Shown in pieces: positions 24,805 through 32,940 of a stretch of DNA of 64,000 nucleotides. Source of the stretch: Methylopumilus universalis. GTDB lineage: Bacteria; Pseudomonadota; Gammaproteobacteria; Burkholderiales; Methylophilaceae. The position numbers were made by a program, and so were the translations under genes. The notes under the pieces are model-generated. The model made no database searches, had not been told where the DNA came from, and was given only the letters and a program-made list of their open reading frames with translations. Positions within the stretch are counted from its first letter, which is position 1. Each line of letters begins with the position of its first letter. The stretch lies in assembly GCF_006363895.1 (NCBI RefSeq), contig NZ_CP040953.1; one strand, 5' to 3'.

Positions 24805-25443
24805 ATGCCTGACTGGAAAAAACTGATAGAAGGTAAAATCGCTCTTGCTAAAAAGGGCTTAAAACGAAACGAACCCAATCAAAATGAGCGTATTCCCTCA
24901 GGGCAAACACTCACCACTAAATTTCCTATACTTGATTTAGGAATCAGACCTGACTTAGATGAAAGTAATTGGAGCTTGAAAGTATTTGGTCTAGTTGAAA
25001 AAGAAATTGATTTGGATTGGACTTCTTTATTAAAACTACCTCAAACAAAAGATATTTCGGATTTTCACTGCGTGACACGCTGGTCTATGTTGGATGTGCC
25101 GTGGGAGGGTGTTTTAGCTAGGGACATTTTAAGTTTGGCTAAGCCATTAGATAAGGCTAATTTTGTAACGCTTCATAGTTATGACGATTACACGACTAAT
25201 ATCCCACTAGAAGTTATGCTAGATGATGATGTGATTGTTGCGCACCATGTTTTTAATAAGCCATTAGAAAATGAACATGGTGGCCCAGTAAGATTAGTTG
25301 TGCCTAAACGTTATGCATGGAAAAGTGCAAAGTGGCTAAAAGCCATTGAATTGCACGCTGAAGATAGGCCGGGCTTTTGGGAAGTCCGCGGATATCATAA
25401 TGATGCTGATCCATGGCTTGAAGAGCGTTTTTCAGAAAATTAA
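24805..25443 (+). CDS. Cytoplasmic sulfite-oxidase-like molybdopterin oxidoreductase
   Basis: A 212-residue protein of the oxidoreductase molybdopterin-binding (SUOX/YedY) superfamily. The presumed molybdenum-ligating cysteine is in DFHCVTRWSM, and family blocks include DVPWEGV, HSYDDYTTNIP, GGPVRLVVPKRYAWKSAKW and WEVRGYHNDADPW. There is no twin-arginine or other signal peptide and no dimerisation domain, so it is a short cytoplasmic type with unknown substrate and redox partner. It begins two bases after lspA, in the place where ispH often stands. Confidence 0.82.
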   Translation: MPDWKKLIEGKIALAKKGLKRNEPNQNERIPSGQTLTTKFPILDLGIRPDLDESNWSLKVFGLVEKEIDLDWTSLLKLPQTKDISDFHCVTRWSMLDVPWEGVLARDILSLAKPLDKANFVTLHSYDDYTTNIPLEVMLDDDVIVAHHVFNKPLENEHGGPVRLVVPKRYAWKSAKWLKAIELHAEDRPGFWEVRGYHNDADPWLEERFSEN

Positions 25444-25454
25444 CAATCAATTCT

Positions 25455-25463
25455 TGTTATAAT
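25455..25463 (+). promoter_or_regulatory. Extended -10 promoter of the DUF2946-TonB receptor operon
   Basis: TGTTATAAT at 25455-25463 is a perfect extended -10. Transcription would begin about six to eight bases later, almost at the ATG at 25473, with no ribosome site between. The operon's first message may therefore be leaderless or nearly so. Confidence 0.6.
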
Positions 25464-25472
25464 ATTACGACC

Positions 25473-25850
25473 ATGAAAAATGCATATAAAAAAATAGGAA
25501 GTTGGATTGCGATTTTTGCAATGCTTTTAACATCCTTTATGCCATTAATTTCGCACGCAATTGAGTCACAAAATAATCTTGATAATCAAGAGAGAATTTG
25601 TACTTCTCAAGGCATTAAATTTGTTTCGACGGGAAATGATAGTCCAGATAAAAATCATACAAGTATTAATATGATTCATTGTGCTTATTGTTCGGCATCT
25701 TCAGACAAGAATTATCTACCAGAAGGCAATATTCAATTAGGATTAACTTTGATTCCTAATCCTGCGAAATTTTTCCTAGAATACGAATCTCCAATACTTC
25801 AGTCCTACTTTAGATCCTCTCACCCTTCTCAAGCCCCGCCAGTTATTTAA
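25473..25850 (+). CDS. DUF2946 family exported protein
   Basis: A 125-residue protein with an N-terminal signal or anchor segment (WIAIFAMLLTSFMPLISHA, about residues 10-28), then a polar region with three cysteines, including HCAYC near residue 70 as expected for DUF2946. Genes of this family often neighbour copper-linked TonB receptors and periplasmic copper proteins; function is unproven. Here it opens a four-gene rightward cluster with a TonB-dependent receptor, a His-rich propeller protein and a thioredoxin-like protein. Family assignment is by motif and length from memory. Confidence 0.7.
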   Translation: MKNAYKKIGSWIAIFAMLLTSFMPLISHAIESQNNLDNQERICTSQGIKFVSTGNDSPDKNHTSINMIHCAYCSASSDKNYLPEGNIQLGLTLIPNPAKFFLEYESPILQSYFRSSHPSQAPPVI

Positions 25851-25871
25851 TTTATCTAGTAATGCATCACT

Positions 25872-25895
25872 TGTGCATAAATTTGCACATTTTTT
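25872..25895 (+). terminator. Hairpin with T-run between DUF2946 gene and TonB receptor gene
   Basis: TGTGCA (25872-25877) and TGCACA (25884-25889) flank a 6-base AT loop and are followed by six T. It looks like a small intrinsic terminator that would reduce receptor expression relative to the first gene. The dyad could equally be an operator for a metal-sensing regulator. Confidence 0.5.
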
Positions 25896-25916
25896 CTATT
25901 TTACGAGATTGATTAA

Positions 25917-28211
25917 ATGCTTATGAGGAAGATTATTCCTGCTATTTTATATTTATTTGTTATGCCGATAGCTTTTTCTGGAGAGACATCTGATTTAGTG
26001 ACCGGTACTATTACAGTCAAAGATTCTTTTGTCGATAGTCGTATTATGAAATTTCCGGCTACCGTTGAAACTTATGACAAAAAGCAAATTGAAGAGAGCG
26101 TTAACGCTGCAACACCAGCACAGACTTTAAAATACTTACCCAGCATTCAAGTAAGGGAAAGATCTATCGGAGATAGAAACGGTATTATTTCGTCAAGAAC
26201 TATAGGAAGTATATCTAGCGCGCAAAATATGCTTTATGCAGACGGCGTCCTTTTATCTAATTTACTTGGGAATTCATTTTCATATCCTCCAAGATGGGGC
26301 ATGGTAAATCCAGAAGAAATTCAAAGGATAAGTATGATGTATGGTCCTTTTTCTTCACTTTATGCTGGAAATTCAATGGGTGGAGTGATCAATATCGAAA
26401 CACGCATGCCTGAAAGATTAGAAGCTCATGCTGGAGTGCAAAGTTTTATCCAAAATTTTAAGCTTTATGGTACAGATCAAACCAAGATTGGTAACCGTGA
26501 ATTTTTTTCTATAGGTAATAAAGTCAATGATTTCAGTTTTTGGGCGAGTATGAATAGACTTGAAAATACCGCACAACCTCTTGATTTTTCTGTTGCCAAT
26601 GTATCTGCGGGCTCATCATCAACAGCAGGGAATCCTTCTGTGACAGGCGCTTATCAGGATAAAGGCATTTCAAATCAGGATAGAGTTATTTTTGGTGCAA
26701 CAGCAATCGACACTTCTACTCAGACAAATGCTAAATTTAAAGGTCAGTATGAATTCTTAAATCAATCTAAGCTCGCTTATACAATTGGCTTATGGGATCT
26801 TGATAGTAGACAGAATGTACAAAGTTATATCAAGGATAACGATGGCAATTCAATTTATGGCGGATATGTGAACTTTAATAATAAAAGGTATACACCAAGA
26901 ATGAGTCCCGCTCAGGCAGAAGCATTTCACGTGATGCAATCGATTGATTTTAAATCTAATGATAAAGGTTTTTTTAATTGGCAAATGACACTATCTGATT
27001 ATGATTATTCTAGAGACTTGAGTAATCGATCAAACTTGGAGACAACTTCAAATGCCAACCCCTCCCTCACTAATCCTTATATTACTAAAACAGGGCAGAT
27101 TACGGATCTTTCAGGCACGGGTTGGACGGTATTTGATAGTCGGGTCACTTTACGTCCAAAAGATCACACCATCGACCTAGGCTATCACATAGATTATTAC
27201 CATTTAAGACAGACAGTAAATGTATCTAATGATTGGATGGGCTCACAAAAAGGAACTTTTAATTCCTTATCTTCCGGCAATACAAAAACGCATGCAGTTT
27301 ATGTTCAAGATAAGTGGCAAATATCGCCAGAATGGGCGCTCACAGCGGGAGGTCGACAAGAACATTACGAAGCTTATGATGGAATAAATCAAAATACTAC
27401 AAATCTTGCTAGGTATGACGATAGATCAAGAAATACGTTTTCCCCCAAGGTATCATTAAGTTTTGAACCTATACCAGCTTGGGGTTTTCGAGCTGCCTTT
27501 GGCAAAGCGTACCGATTTCCAACCGTTACCGAGCTATTCCAGCAGTTAACATTAGGCACCGCCCCTGGCCCTGTTACGATTGTTACGAATAATCCAAATT
27601 TAAAACCTGAAGAGATTTATTCCGCTGAAATAACTGCAGAGCGTCGTTTTGTGAACGGTCTTGCGAGAGCCAGTCTTTTTAGAGAAGACAGGTATGACGC
27701 ATTAATCTCTCAATCAAATATTTTATCTGTAGGGGGGCAGACTTCTTATGTTGAGAATGTAGACCATGTCAGAATATATGGCATAGAACTAGCAACTGAA
27801 TTGAAAAACGTAATGATTCCTAAACTTGATTTGGTAGCGAATGCAACTTTAACTGATTCAGAAATTTTGAAAAATGATGCAGCACCTTCGTATATTAATA
27901 AAAAAGTGCCCCGTATCCCAAGGCAGCTTTATAAAGCTGTAGCAACTTATAGAGTCAGTGAAGATTTCACAATGAGTTTAGCTGCAAGATATAGTGGACG
28001 TCAATTTATAAATTTGGAGAATTCAGATATTAATCCAGAGACATATGCAGGCGCTAGCCGATTACTATTTGTAGATGCTAAGGTAAATTATAAATTTAAA
28101 GACAGATGGACAGCATCATTGGGAGTAGATAATATTTTTAATGATCAGGCTTATGTTTCCCATCCACTCTCTCAAAGAACAGGCTATGCGCAAATTAAAT
28201 TTGATTATTAA
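25917..28211 (+). CDS. TonB-dependent outer-membrane receptor
   Basis: A 764-residue gated-channel receptor. A signal peptide (about residues 1-22) is followed by the plug domain (ATVETYDKKQIEES, then GPFSSLYAGNSMGGVINIET near residue 140-160) and a 22-strand barrel with PKVSLSFEPIPAWGFRAAFGKAYR-type strands (about residue 510 on). The C terminus ends on an aromatic residue (FDY) as needed for barrel insertion. The ligand is not evident; neighbours suggest a metal, copper being the leading guess. The start may be ATG 25917 or 25923. It is the only such receptor in this window. Confidence 0.88.
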   Translation: MLMRKIIPAILYLFVMPIAFSGETSDLVTGTITVKDSFVDSRIMKFPATVETYDKKQIEESVNAATPAQTLKYLPSIQVRERSIGDRNGIISSRTIGSISSAQNMLYADGVLLSNLLGNSFSYPPRWGMVNPEEIQRISMMYGPFSSLYAGNSMGGVINIETRMPERLEAHAGVQSFIQNFKLYGTDQTKIGNREFFSIGNKVNDFSFWASMNRLENTAQPLDFSVANVSAGSSSTAGNPSVTGAYQDKGISNQDRVIFGATAIDTSTQTNAKFKGQYEFLNQSKLAYTIGLWDLDSRQNVQSYIKDNDGNSIYGGYVNFNNKRYTPRMSPAQAEAFHVMQSIDFKSNDKGFFNWQMTLSDYDYSRDLSNRSNLETTSNANPSLTNPYITKTGQITDLSGTGWTVFDSRVTLRPKDHTIDLGYHIDYYHLRQTVNVSNDWMGSQKGTFNSLSSGNTKTHAVYVQDKWQISPEWALTAGGRQEHYEAYDGINQNTTNLARYDDRSRNTFSPKVSLSFEPIPAWGFRAAFGKAYRFPTVTELFQQLTLGTAPGPVTIVTNNPNLKPEEIYSAEITAERRFVNGLARASLFREDRYDALISQSNILSVGGQTSYVENVDHVRIYGIELATELKNVMIPKLDLVANATLTDSEILKNDAAPSYINKKVPRIPRQLYKAVATYRVSEDFTMSLAARYSGRQFINLENSDINPETYAGASRLLFVDAKVNYKFKDRWTASLGVDNIFNDQAYVSHPLSQRTGYAQIKFDY

Positions 28212-29382
28212 GTTTTTTAAAAAAATAATATTTTTACTGTTGATTTTATTCTGTGAGACGAGTTTTTCTCATGAGGGTCATAGTCATGGGCCTTCTGTTG
28301 TAACTTCAGCTTCTTTTGATCAACTAGGAACTTTATGGCGAGTGAGAGAACAGCAGGGATTTGTTATTGTTGACTCATCGAATGATCAAGGGATTAATTT
28401 TTCGAAATCTATAAATGTAAATACTGAACCTCAGAAAATAGGAACATCAGGGGACGCAAAACCTAAGATTGCTATTGGCCCTGAGGGGAATATTTATGTC
28501 ACTTGGACTCAAACACTCACAAAGCCTTATACAGGCTATATATGGTTTGCAAGATCAAAAGATCATGGCAAAACTTTTGAATTACCTCAGATTGTTCACC
28601 AAGATAAGTCAGAAATTACACATCGTTTTGATGCTATTAATATAAATAAAGATGGGCGAATTTTTGTAGCATGGGTAGACAAACGTGATTTAGAAAAAGC
28701 CAAACTGCAAAAAAAAGAAAAAGAGTATAAAGGAGCAGCCTTGTATTATGCTGTTTCAGAAAATTTTGGCGAATCATTTAAAATTGAGAAAAAAATTGTT
28801 GATAGCAGTTGTGAATGCTGCAGAATTGGTTTAACCAATGATAGCAGAGGAAACATTATTGCTATGTGGCGGCAGCTTTATGATGGAGGTATTAGAGATC
28901 ATGCAGTAGCTAAGATTGATCTTAACGATAATATCCTTGTCAATAGAGCCACTTTCGGTGGTTGGAAAATTGACGCATGTCCTCATCACGGGCCTGCAAT
29001 ATCTCAAGGAGGTAACTGGGGATATCATATGGCTTGGTTTGATGGGGGAGAGAAAGCAGGTTTATTTTATGGACGAATCGATGGCGATGCTTGGGTAAGC
29101 TCACCCGCCAAGAGGTTTGGAAATGCTAACTTTCAGGCAGGCCACCCATCACTATTGAGTATCAATGAAAAAGTTTATCTAGCTTGGAAAGAGATGAATG
29201 AATCGGACAACTATATTGTTTTAGCTATTTCAGAAGATGGCGGAAAAAATTGGCTAGAAGCTAAAAAAATCAAAAAAACTGAAGGTGCTTCAGACTATCC
29301 TGAGCTCATTCAATTTAATAACAAAGCTTTTCTTTCTTGGAATACCTTTAAAGATGGCTATCAATTAATATCTCTAGAATAG
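28186..29382 (+). CDS. Exported BNR/sialidase-like propeller protein with His-rich N terminus and Cys clusters
   Basis: About 398 residues. After a signal peptide (KFFKKIIFLLLILFCETSFS) the mature protein begins HEGHSHG, a metal-binding-like stretch. Repeated units such as GPEGNIYVTWTQT, SKDHGKTF and SEDGGKNW mark BNR/Asp-box beta-propeller blades. Two cysteine/histidine clusters, SSCECCR and DACPHHGP, interrupt the propeller and are not expected of a sialidase. A role in binding or handling a metal next to the receptor is my inference; I do not propose glycosidase activity. Start at ATG 28186 lies inside the receptor gene (26-base overlap); a longer frame from 28141 would hide the signal peptide. 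Confidence 0.72.
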   Translation: MRKLNLIIKFFKKIIFLLLILFCETSFSHEGHSHGPSVVTSASFDQLGTLWRVREQQGFVIVDSSNDQGINFSKSINVNTEPQKIGTSGDAKPKIAIGPEGNIYVTWTQTLTKPYTGYIWFARSKDHGKTFELPQIVHQDKSEITHRFDAININKDGRIFVAWVDKRDLEKAKLQKKEKEYKGAALYYAVSENFGESFKIEKKIVDSSCECCRIGLTNDSRGNIIAMWRQLYDGGIRDHAVAKIDLNDNILVNRATFGGWKIDACPHHGPAISQGGNWGYHMAWFDGGEKAGLFYGRIDGDAWVSSPAKRFGNANFQAGHPSLLSINEKVYLAWKEMNESDNYIVLAISEDGGKNWLEAKKIKKTEGASDYPELIQFNNKAFLSWNTFKDGYQLISLE

Positions 29383-29387
29383 GCTAT

Positions 29388-29849
29388 ATGAAATTAAAGA
29401 TTCTTTTAATATTTTTGTTTTTTTCGAGCTTTTCATTTGCATATGATTTTATGCCGTTTGATATCAACACTCGAAAAGCTATCGAGACGAAATATCTCAA
29501 TCAGCCTTTGGTTATTTCTTTTTGGTCTATTGATTGCCCCTATTGTATAGACGATCTTAAAAAGCTTGGCAAAGCTCTTAGTAAAAATAAAAATGTTAAA
29601 TTAATCACAGTATGTGTAGATGGAAAAGAGTCCGCTAATAAAGCTGAAAGAATTTTAAGTCAGGCAAATCTCCCTCAGCATGAACAATATCAATATGCAG
29701 AGGTTGATGAAGATAGGCTCAGATATAGTATTGATCCAAATTGGTACGGTGAGCTTCCTAGAACATACTTTTATGATGCGACGCATCAAATTACTCCATT
29801 AAGTGGAAAAATCTCTAAAGCATTTCTCGATACATGGTTTAAAAAATAA
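29388..29849 (+). CDS. Periplasmic thioredoxin-like protein (TlpA/ResA type)
   Basis: A 153-residue thioredoxin-fold protein with a signal peptide (LKILLIFLFFSSFSFAYD) and a CPYC active site in SFWSIDCPYCIDDLKK. The cis-proline region is ELPRTYFYD. It should be a periplasmic thiol reductant or oxidant. It follows the propeller gene by five bases and likely reduces cysteines of that protein or of a metal site, as TlpA- and ResA-type proteins do for copper and haem insertion; this is inference from position. Confidence 0.78.
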   Translation: MKLKILLIFLFFSSFSFAYDFMPFDINTRKAIETKYLNQPLVISFWSIDCPYCIDDLKKLGKALSKNKNVKLITVCVDGKESANKAERILSQANLPQHEQYQYAEVDEDRLRYSIDPNWYGELPRTYFYDATHQITPLSGKISKAFLDTWFKK

Positions 29850-29862
29850 GTTAATAATCTGA

Positions 29863-29889
29863 TTGAAATTTATGACTTCATCCCCATAT
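29863..29889 (+). promoter_or_regulatory. Sigma-32 (RpoH) heat-shock promoter of clpB
   Basis: TTGAAA (29863-29868), a 13-base spacer and CCCCATAT (29882-29889) match the sigma-32 consensus (CTTGAAA, 13-15 bases, CCCCATnT) almost perfectly. The clpB ATG is 33 bases further, after a GAGGAA ribosome site. This predicts heat-shock induction of clpB and an independent start from the receptor operon upstream. Confidence 0.88.
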
Positions 29890-29922
29890 TAGTAGTATTA
29901 GACTAATTGATGAGGAATTAAT

Positions 29923-32505
29923 ATGCGTTTTGATAAATTGACCACAAAGTTTCAGCAAGCATTTGCTGATGCACAGAGTCTTGCAAATGCGAATGATAAT
30001 CCTAATATCGAGCCAGTTCACATGGTTCAAGCCTTGCTTGACCAAGACGATGGAAGTACAGCTTCACTTTTATCTTATGCGGGTGTTAATTTAGCACCTC
30101 TTAAAGTGTCACTTAAATCAACTATTGATAAATTACCTAAAGTTGAGGGTAATCAAGGTGAAATTTCAATATCACGAGATTTAAATAATCTTTTAAATCT
30201 CACTGAAAAAAATTCACAAAAATTGGGTGATGCATACATCTCAAGCGAGATGTTTTTACTAGCATTAGCCGACGATAAAACCGAAGCAGCTAAACTATTA
30301 AAACAACATGGCCTAACTAAAGCCGCCTTAGAAAAAGCTGTTCAATCTGTGAGGGGTAGCGACAAAATAAATTCTCAAGATGCAGATGGTCAAAGAGAGT
30401 CCCTAAAAAAATATACAATAGATTTAACAGAGCTAGCGAGAGTCGGCAAGCTTGATCCTGTGATTGGTCGGGATGACGAAATTCGTCGCACTATTCAAGT
30501 ACTACAACGTCGAACAAAAAATAACCCTGTGTTGATTGGTGAGCCGGGAGTAGGTAAGACAGCTATTGTTGAGGGTTTAGCTCAGCGCATTGTGAATGGG
30601 GAGGTTCCCGATTCATTAAAAAATAAACGAGTCTTGTCTCTTGATATGGCTGCTTTGTTAGCAGGTGCTAAGTATCGAGGCGATTTTGAAGAGCGCCTAA
30701 AGGCTGTTTTAAAAGAAATTGCATTAGATGAAGGTCAAACAATTGTCTTTATCGATGAGATTCATACAATGGTCGGTGCTGGCAAGTCTGAGGGTGCGAT
30801 GGATGCAGGTAATATGTTAAAGCCTGCATTAGCCCGCGGCGAACTTCATTGCGTAGGCGCTACGACTCTAGATGAATATAGAAAATATGTTGAGAAAGAT
30901 GCTGCATTAGAAAGACGATTCCAAAAAGTGCTTGTAGATGAGCCTTCAGTCGAAGCCACTATTGCAATCCTTCGTGGACTGCAAGAAAAATATGAACTTC
31001 ATCATAATGTAGAGATTACTGACCCTGCGATTGTGGCAGCAGCAGAATTGTCACATCGCTATATTACTGATCGCTTCTTACCTGATAAAGCAATCGACTT
31101 AATCGATGAGGCAGCGTCTCGTATAAAGATGGAAATCGATTCAAAACCTGAAGTCTTAGATAAATTAGAGCGTCGACTTATTCAATTAAAAATTGAACGT
31201 GAAGCGATGCGCCGAGAAAAAGATGAAGCATCTAAAAAGCGTTTTGAGTTAATTGAAGATGAAATAAAAAAACTTGAAAAAGAATTTAGTAATTTAGAAG
31301 AGATTTGGAAGTCAGAAAAAGCACAACTTCAAGGTTCAAAACATATTAAAGAAGAGATTGAACAAATACGTTTAAAAATTGAAGAGGCAACACGCAAAGG
31401 CGAATGGCAAAAAGTTTCTGAGTTGCAATATGGAAAGTTACCTGAGCTAGAAGCACAGCTCAAGCAAGCTGCTAAAGCTGAGACTGCTAAACCACAAGCG
31501 AATCGAATGTTGCGGACCGAAGTGGGTGCTGACGAGATCGCAGAGGTTGTAAGTCGTGCTACAGGTATCCCTGTCGCAAAAATGATGCAAGGAGAGCGTG
31601 AGAAACTTTTAAAAATGGAAGATAAACTCCATGAGCGCATTGTAGGTCAAGATGAAGCTGTTCGTGTTGTATCGGATGCAATCCGTCGTTCACGCTCAGG
31701 CTTGAGTGACCCTAATCGACCTTATGGCTCCTTCCTTTTCTTAGGACCGACAGGTGTAGGCAAAACAGAACTCTGTAAATCTTTAGCTAATTTTTTATTT
31801 GACTCCCCAGATCACTTAATCAGAATTGATATGAGTGAGTTTATGGAGAAGCATTCTGTCGCTCGCTTAATCGGTGCCCCTCCAGGTTATGTAGGTTACG
31901 AAGAAGGTGGATACCTCACTGAGGCTATCCGAAGAAAACCTTATAGCGTGATTCTATTAGACGAGGTAGAGAAAGCACATCCAGATGTGTTCAATGTGCT
32001 TCTTCAAGTTTTAGATGATGGTCGTTTAACAGACGGACAAGGGCGCACTGTAGATTTTAAGAATACCGTCATCATCATGACCTCTAACTTGGCTTCTAAT
32101 ATGATTCAATCGATGTCAGGCGATGATTACCAGGTCATTAAATTAGCGGTAATGGGCGAAGTTAAAAATCATTTTCGACCAGAGTTTATTAATCGTATTG
32201 ATGAAGTGGTTGTCTTCCATGCATTGGGTGATGATCATGTTAAATCGATTGCAGCGATTCAATTGCAGTATTTGAAAGATCGATTAGCACAGCTTGAAAT
32301 GAAAGTAGAAATTACTGACGCTGCTTTAGATGAAATCTCTAAAGAAGGGTTTGATCCGGTCTATGGTGCAAGACCTTTGAAAAGAGCAATCCAGTCTGAA
32401 ATTGAGAATCCACTTGCTAAGGAAATTTTGGCAGGTCATTTCATGGCAAAAGATACAATTAAAATTGACAGTGTTTCAGGTAAACTTAAATTTATTAAAG
32501 TTTAA
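29923..32505 (+). CDS. clpB: Disaggregase ClpB
   Basis: Hexameric AAA+ ATPase that pulls proteins out of aggregates together with DnaK. The 860 residues contain the N domain (1-145), first ATPase with GEPGVGKT at 206-213, the coiled-coil middle domain rich in charged residues (about 400-520), second ATPase with GPTGVGKTE near 605 and the C-terminal domain. Both Walker B boxes (FIDEIHTM, LLDEVEKA) are intact. No ClpP-binding IGF/IGL loop is seen, consistent with ClpB rather than ClpA. It has a clear sigma-32 promoter. Confidence 0.98.
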   Translation: MRFDKLTTKFQQAFADAQSLANANDNPNIEPVHMVQALLDQDDGSTASLLSYAGVNLAPLKVSLKSTIDKLPKVEGNQGEISISRDLNNLLNLTEKNSQKLGDAYISSEMFLLALADDKTEAAKLLKQHGLTKAALEKAVQSVRGSDKINSQDADGQRESLKKYTIDLTELARVGKLDPVIGRDDEIRRTIQVLQRRTKNNPVLIGEPGVGKTAIVEGLAQRIVNGEVPDSLKNKRVLSLDMAALLAGAKYRGDFEERLKAVLKEIALDEGQTIVFIDEIHTMVGAGKSEGAMDAGNMLKPALARGELHCVGATTLDEYRKYVEKDAALERRFQKVLVDEPSVEATIAILRGLQEKYELHHNVEITDPAIVAAAELSHRYITDRFLPDKAIDLIDEAASRIKMEIDSKPEVLDKLERRLIQLKIEREAMRREKDEASKKRFELIEDEIKKLEKEFSNLEEIWKSEKAQLQGSKHIKEEIEQIRLKIEEATRKGEWQKVSELQYGKLPELEAQLKQAAKAETAKPQANRMLRTEVGADEIAEVVSRATGIPVAKMMQGEREKLLKMEDKLHERIVGQDEAVRVVSDAIRRSRSGLSDPNRPYGSFLFLGPTGVGKTELCKSLANFLFDSPDHLIRIDMSEFMEKHSVARLIGAPPGYVGYEEGGYLTEAIRRKPYSVILLDEVEKAHPDVFNVLLQVLDDGRLTDGQGRTVDFKNTVIIMTSNLASNMIQSMSGDDYQVIKLAVMGEVKNHFRPEFINRIDEVVVFHALGDDHVKSIAAIQLQYLKDRLAQLEMKVEITDAALDEISKEGFDPVYGARPLKRAIQSEIENPLAKEILAGHFMAKDTIKIDSVSGKLKFIKV

Positions 32506-32519
32506 ATAAAGTCTTATTT

Positions 32520-32939
32520 ATGAAGCAATTCAGTCAAACATTGGCGATCCAAACTTCGGGTCGCCACTTTTATGATGTCACTCAAAAAGTTTTGGATTGG
32601 GCAGAGCAGTCAAATTTTAAAGAAGGCCTATTAACGCTTTATGTCCAACATACCTCTGCCAGCCTGCTTATTAACGAAAATTATGATCCAGATGTTTTAG
32701 TTGACTTGGAAAGTTTCTTCGAGCGTTTAGTGCCTGACGGCGACCCATTATTTATTCATACAGCAGAAGGTCAAGATGATATGCCAGCTCACATTAGAAC
32801 TGCTCTAACGCAAACAAGCCTCTCAATACCAATCAAGGAAGGAAAGGTTGCATTAGGTCAATGGCAGGGCATTTTTTTGTATGAACATCGTTATCAATCC
32901 CACGAACGTCGCATCCTAATGCATGTGATTGGTGAATAA
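32520..32939 (+). CDS. yjbQ: YjbQ family (UPF0047) protein
   Basis: A 139-residue single-domain protein of the UPF0047 family, annotated in databases as secondary thiamine-phosphate synthase from weak complementation of thiE mutants. The conserved histidine/serine block is LYVQHTSASLLINENYDPDV and the C terminus has GQWQGIFLYEHR. Its real cellular reaction is uncertain. It lies 14 bases after clpB and one base before the stop of convergent envC. Confidence 0.85.
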   Translation: MKQFSQTLAIQTSGRHFYDVTQKVLDWAEQSNFKEGLLTLYVQHTSASLLINENYDPDVLVDLESFFERLVPDGDPLFIHTAEGQDDMPAHIRTALTQTSLSIPIKEGKVALGQWQGIFLYEHRYQSHERRILMHVIGE

Positions 32940-32940
32940 G

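Noticed and set aside
28186..29382. True sialidase
   Set aside because: Context is a receptor operon and Cys/His clusters are present; no catabolic sialic acid genes seen.
31329..31640. Antisense frame in clpB
   Set aside because: Falls in the coiled-coil codons of clpB; serine-rich chance frame.
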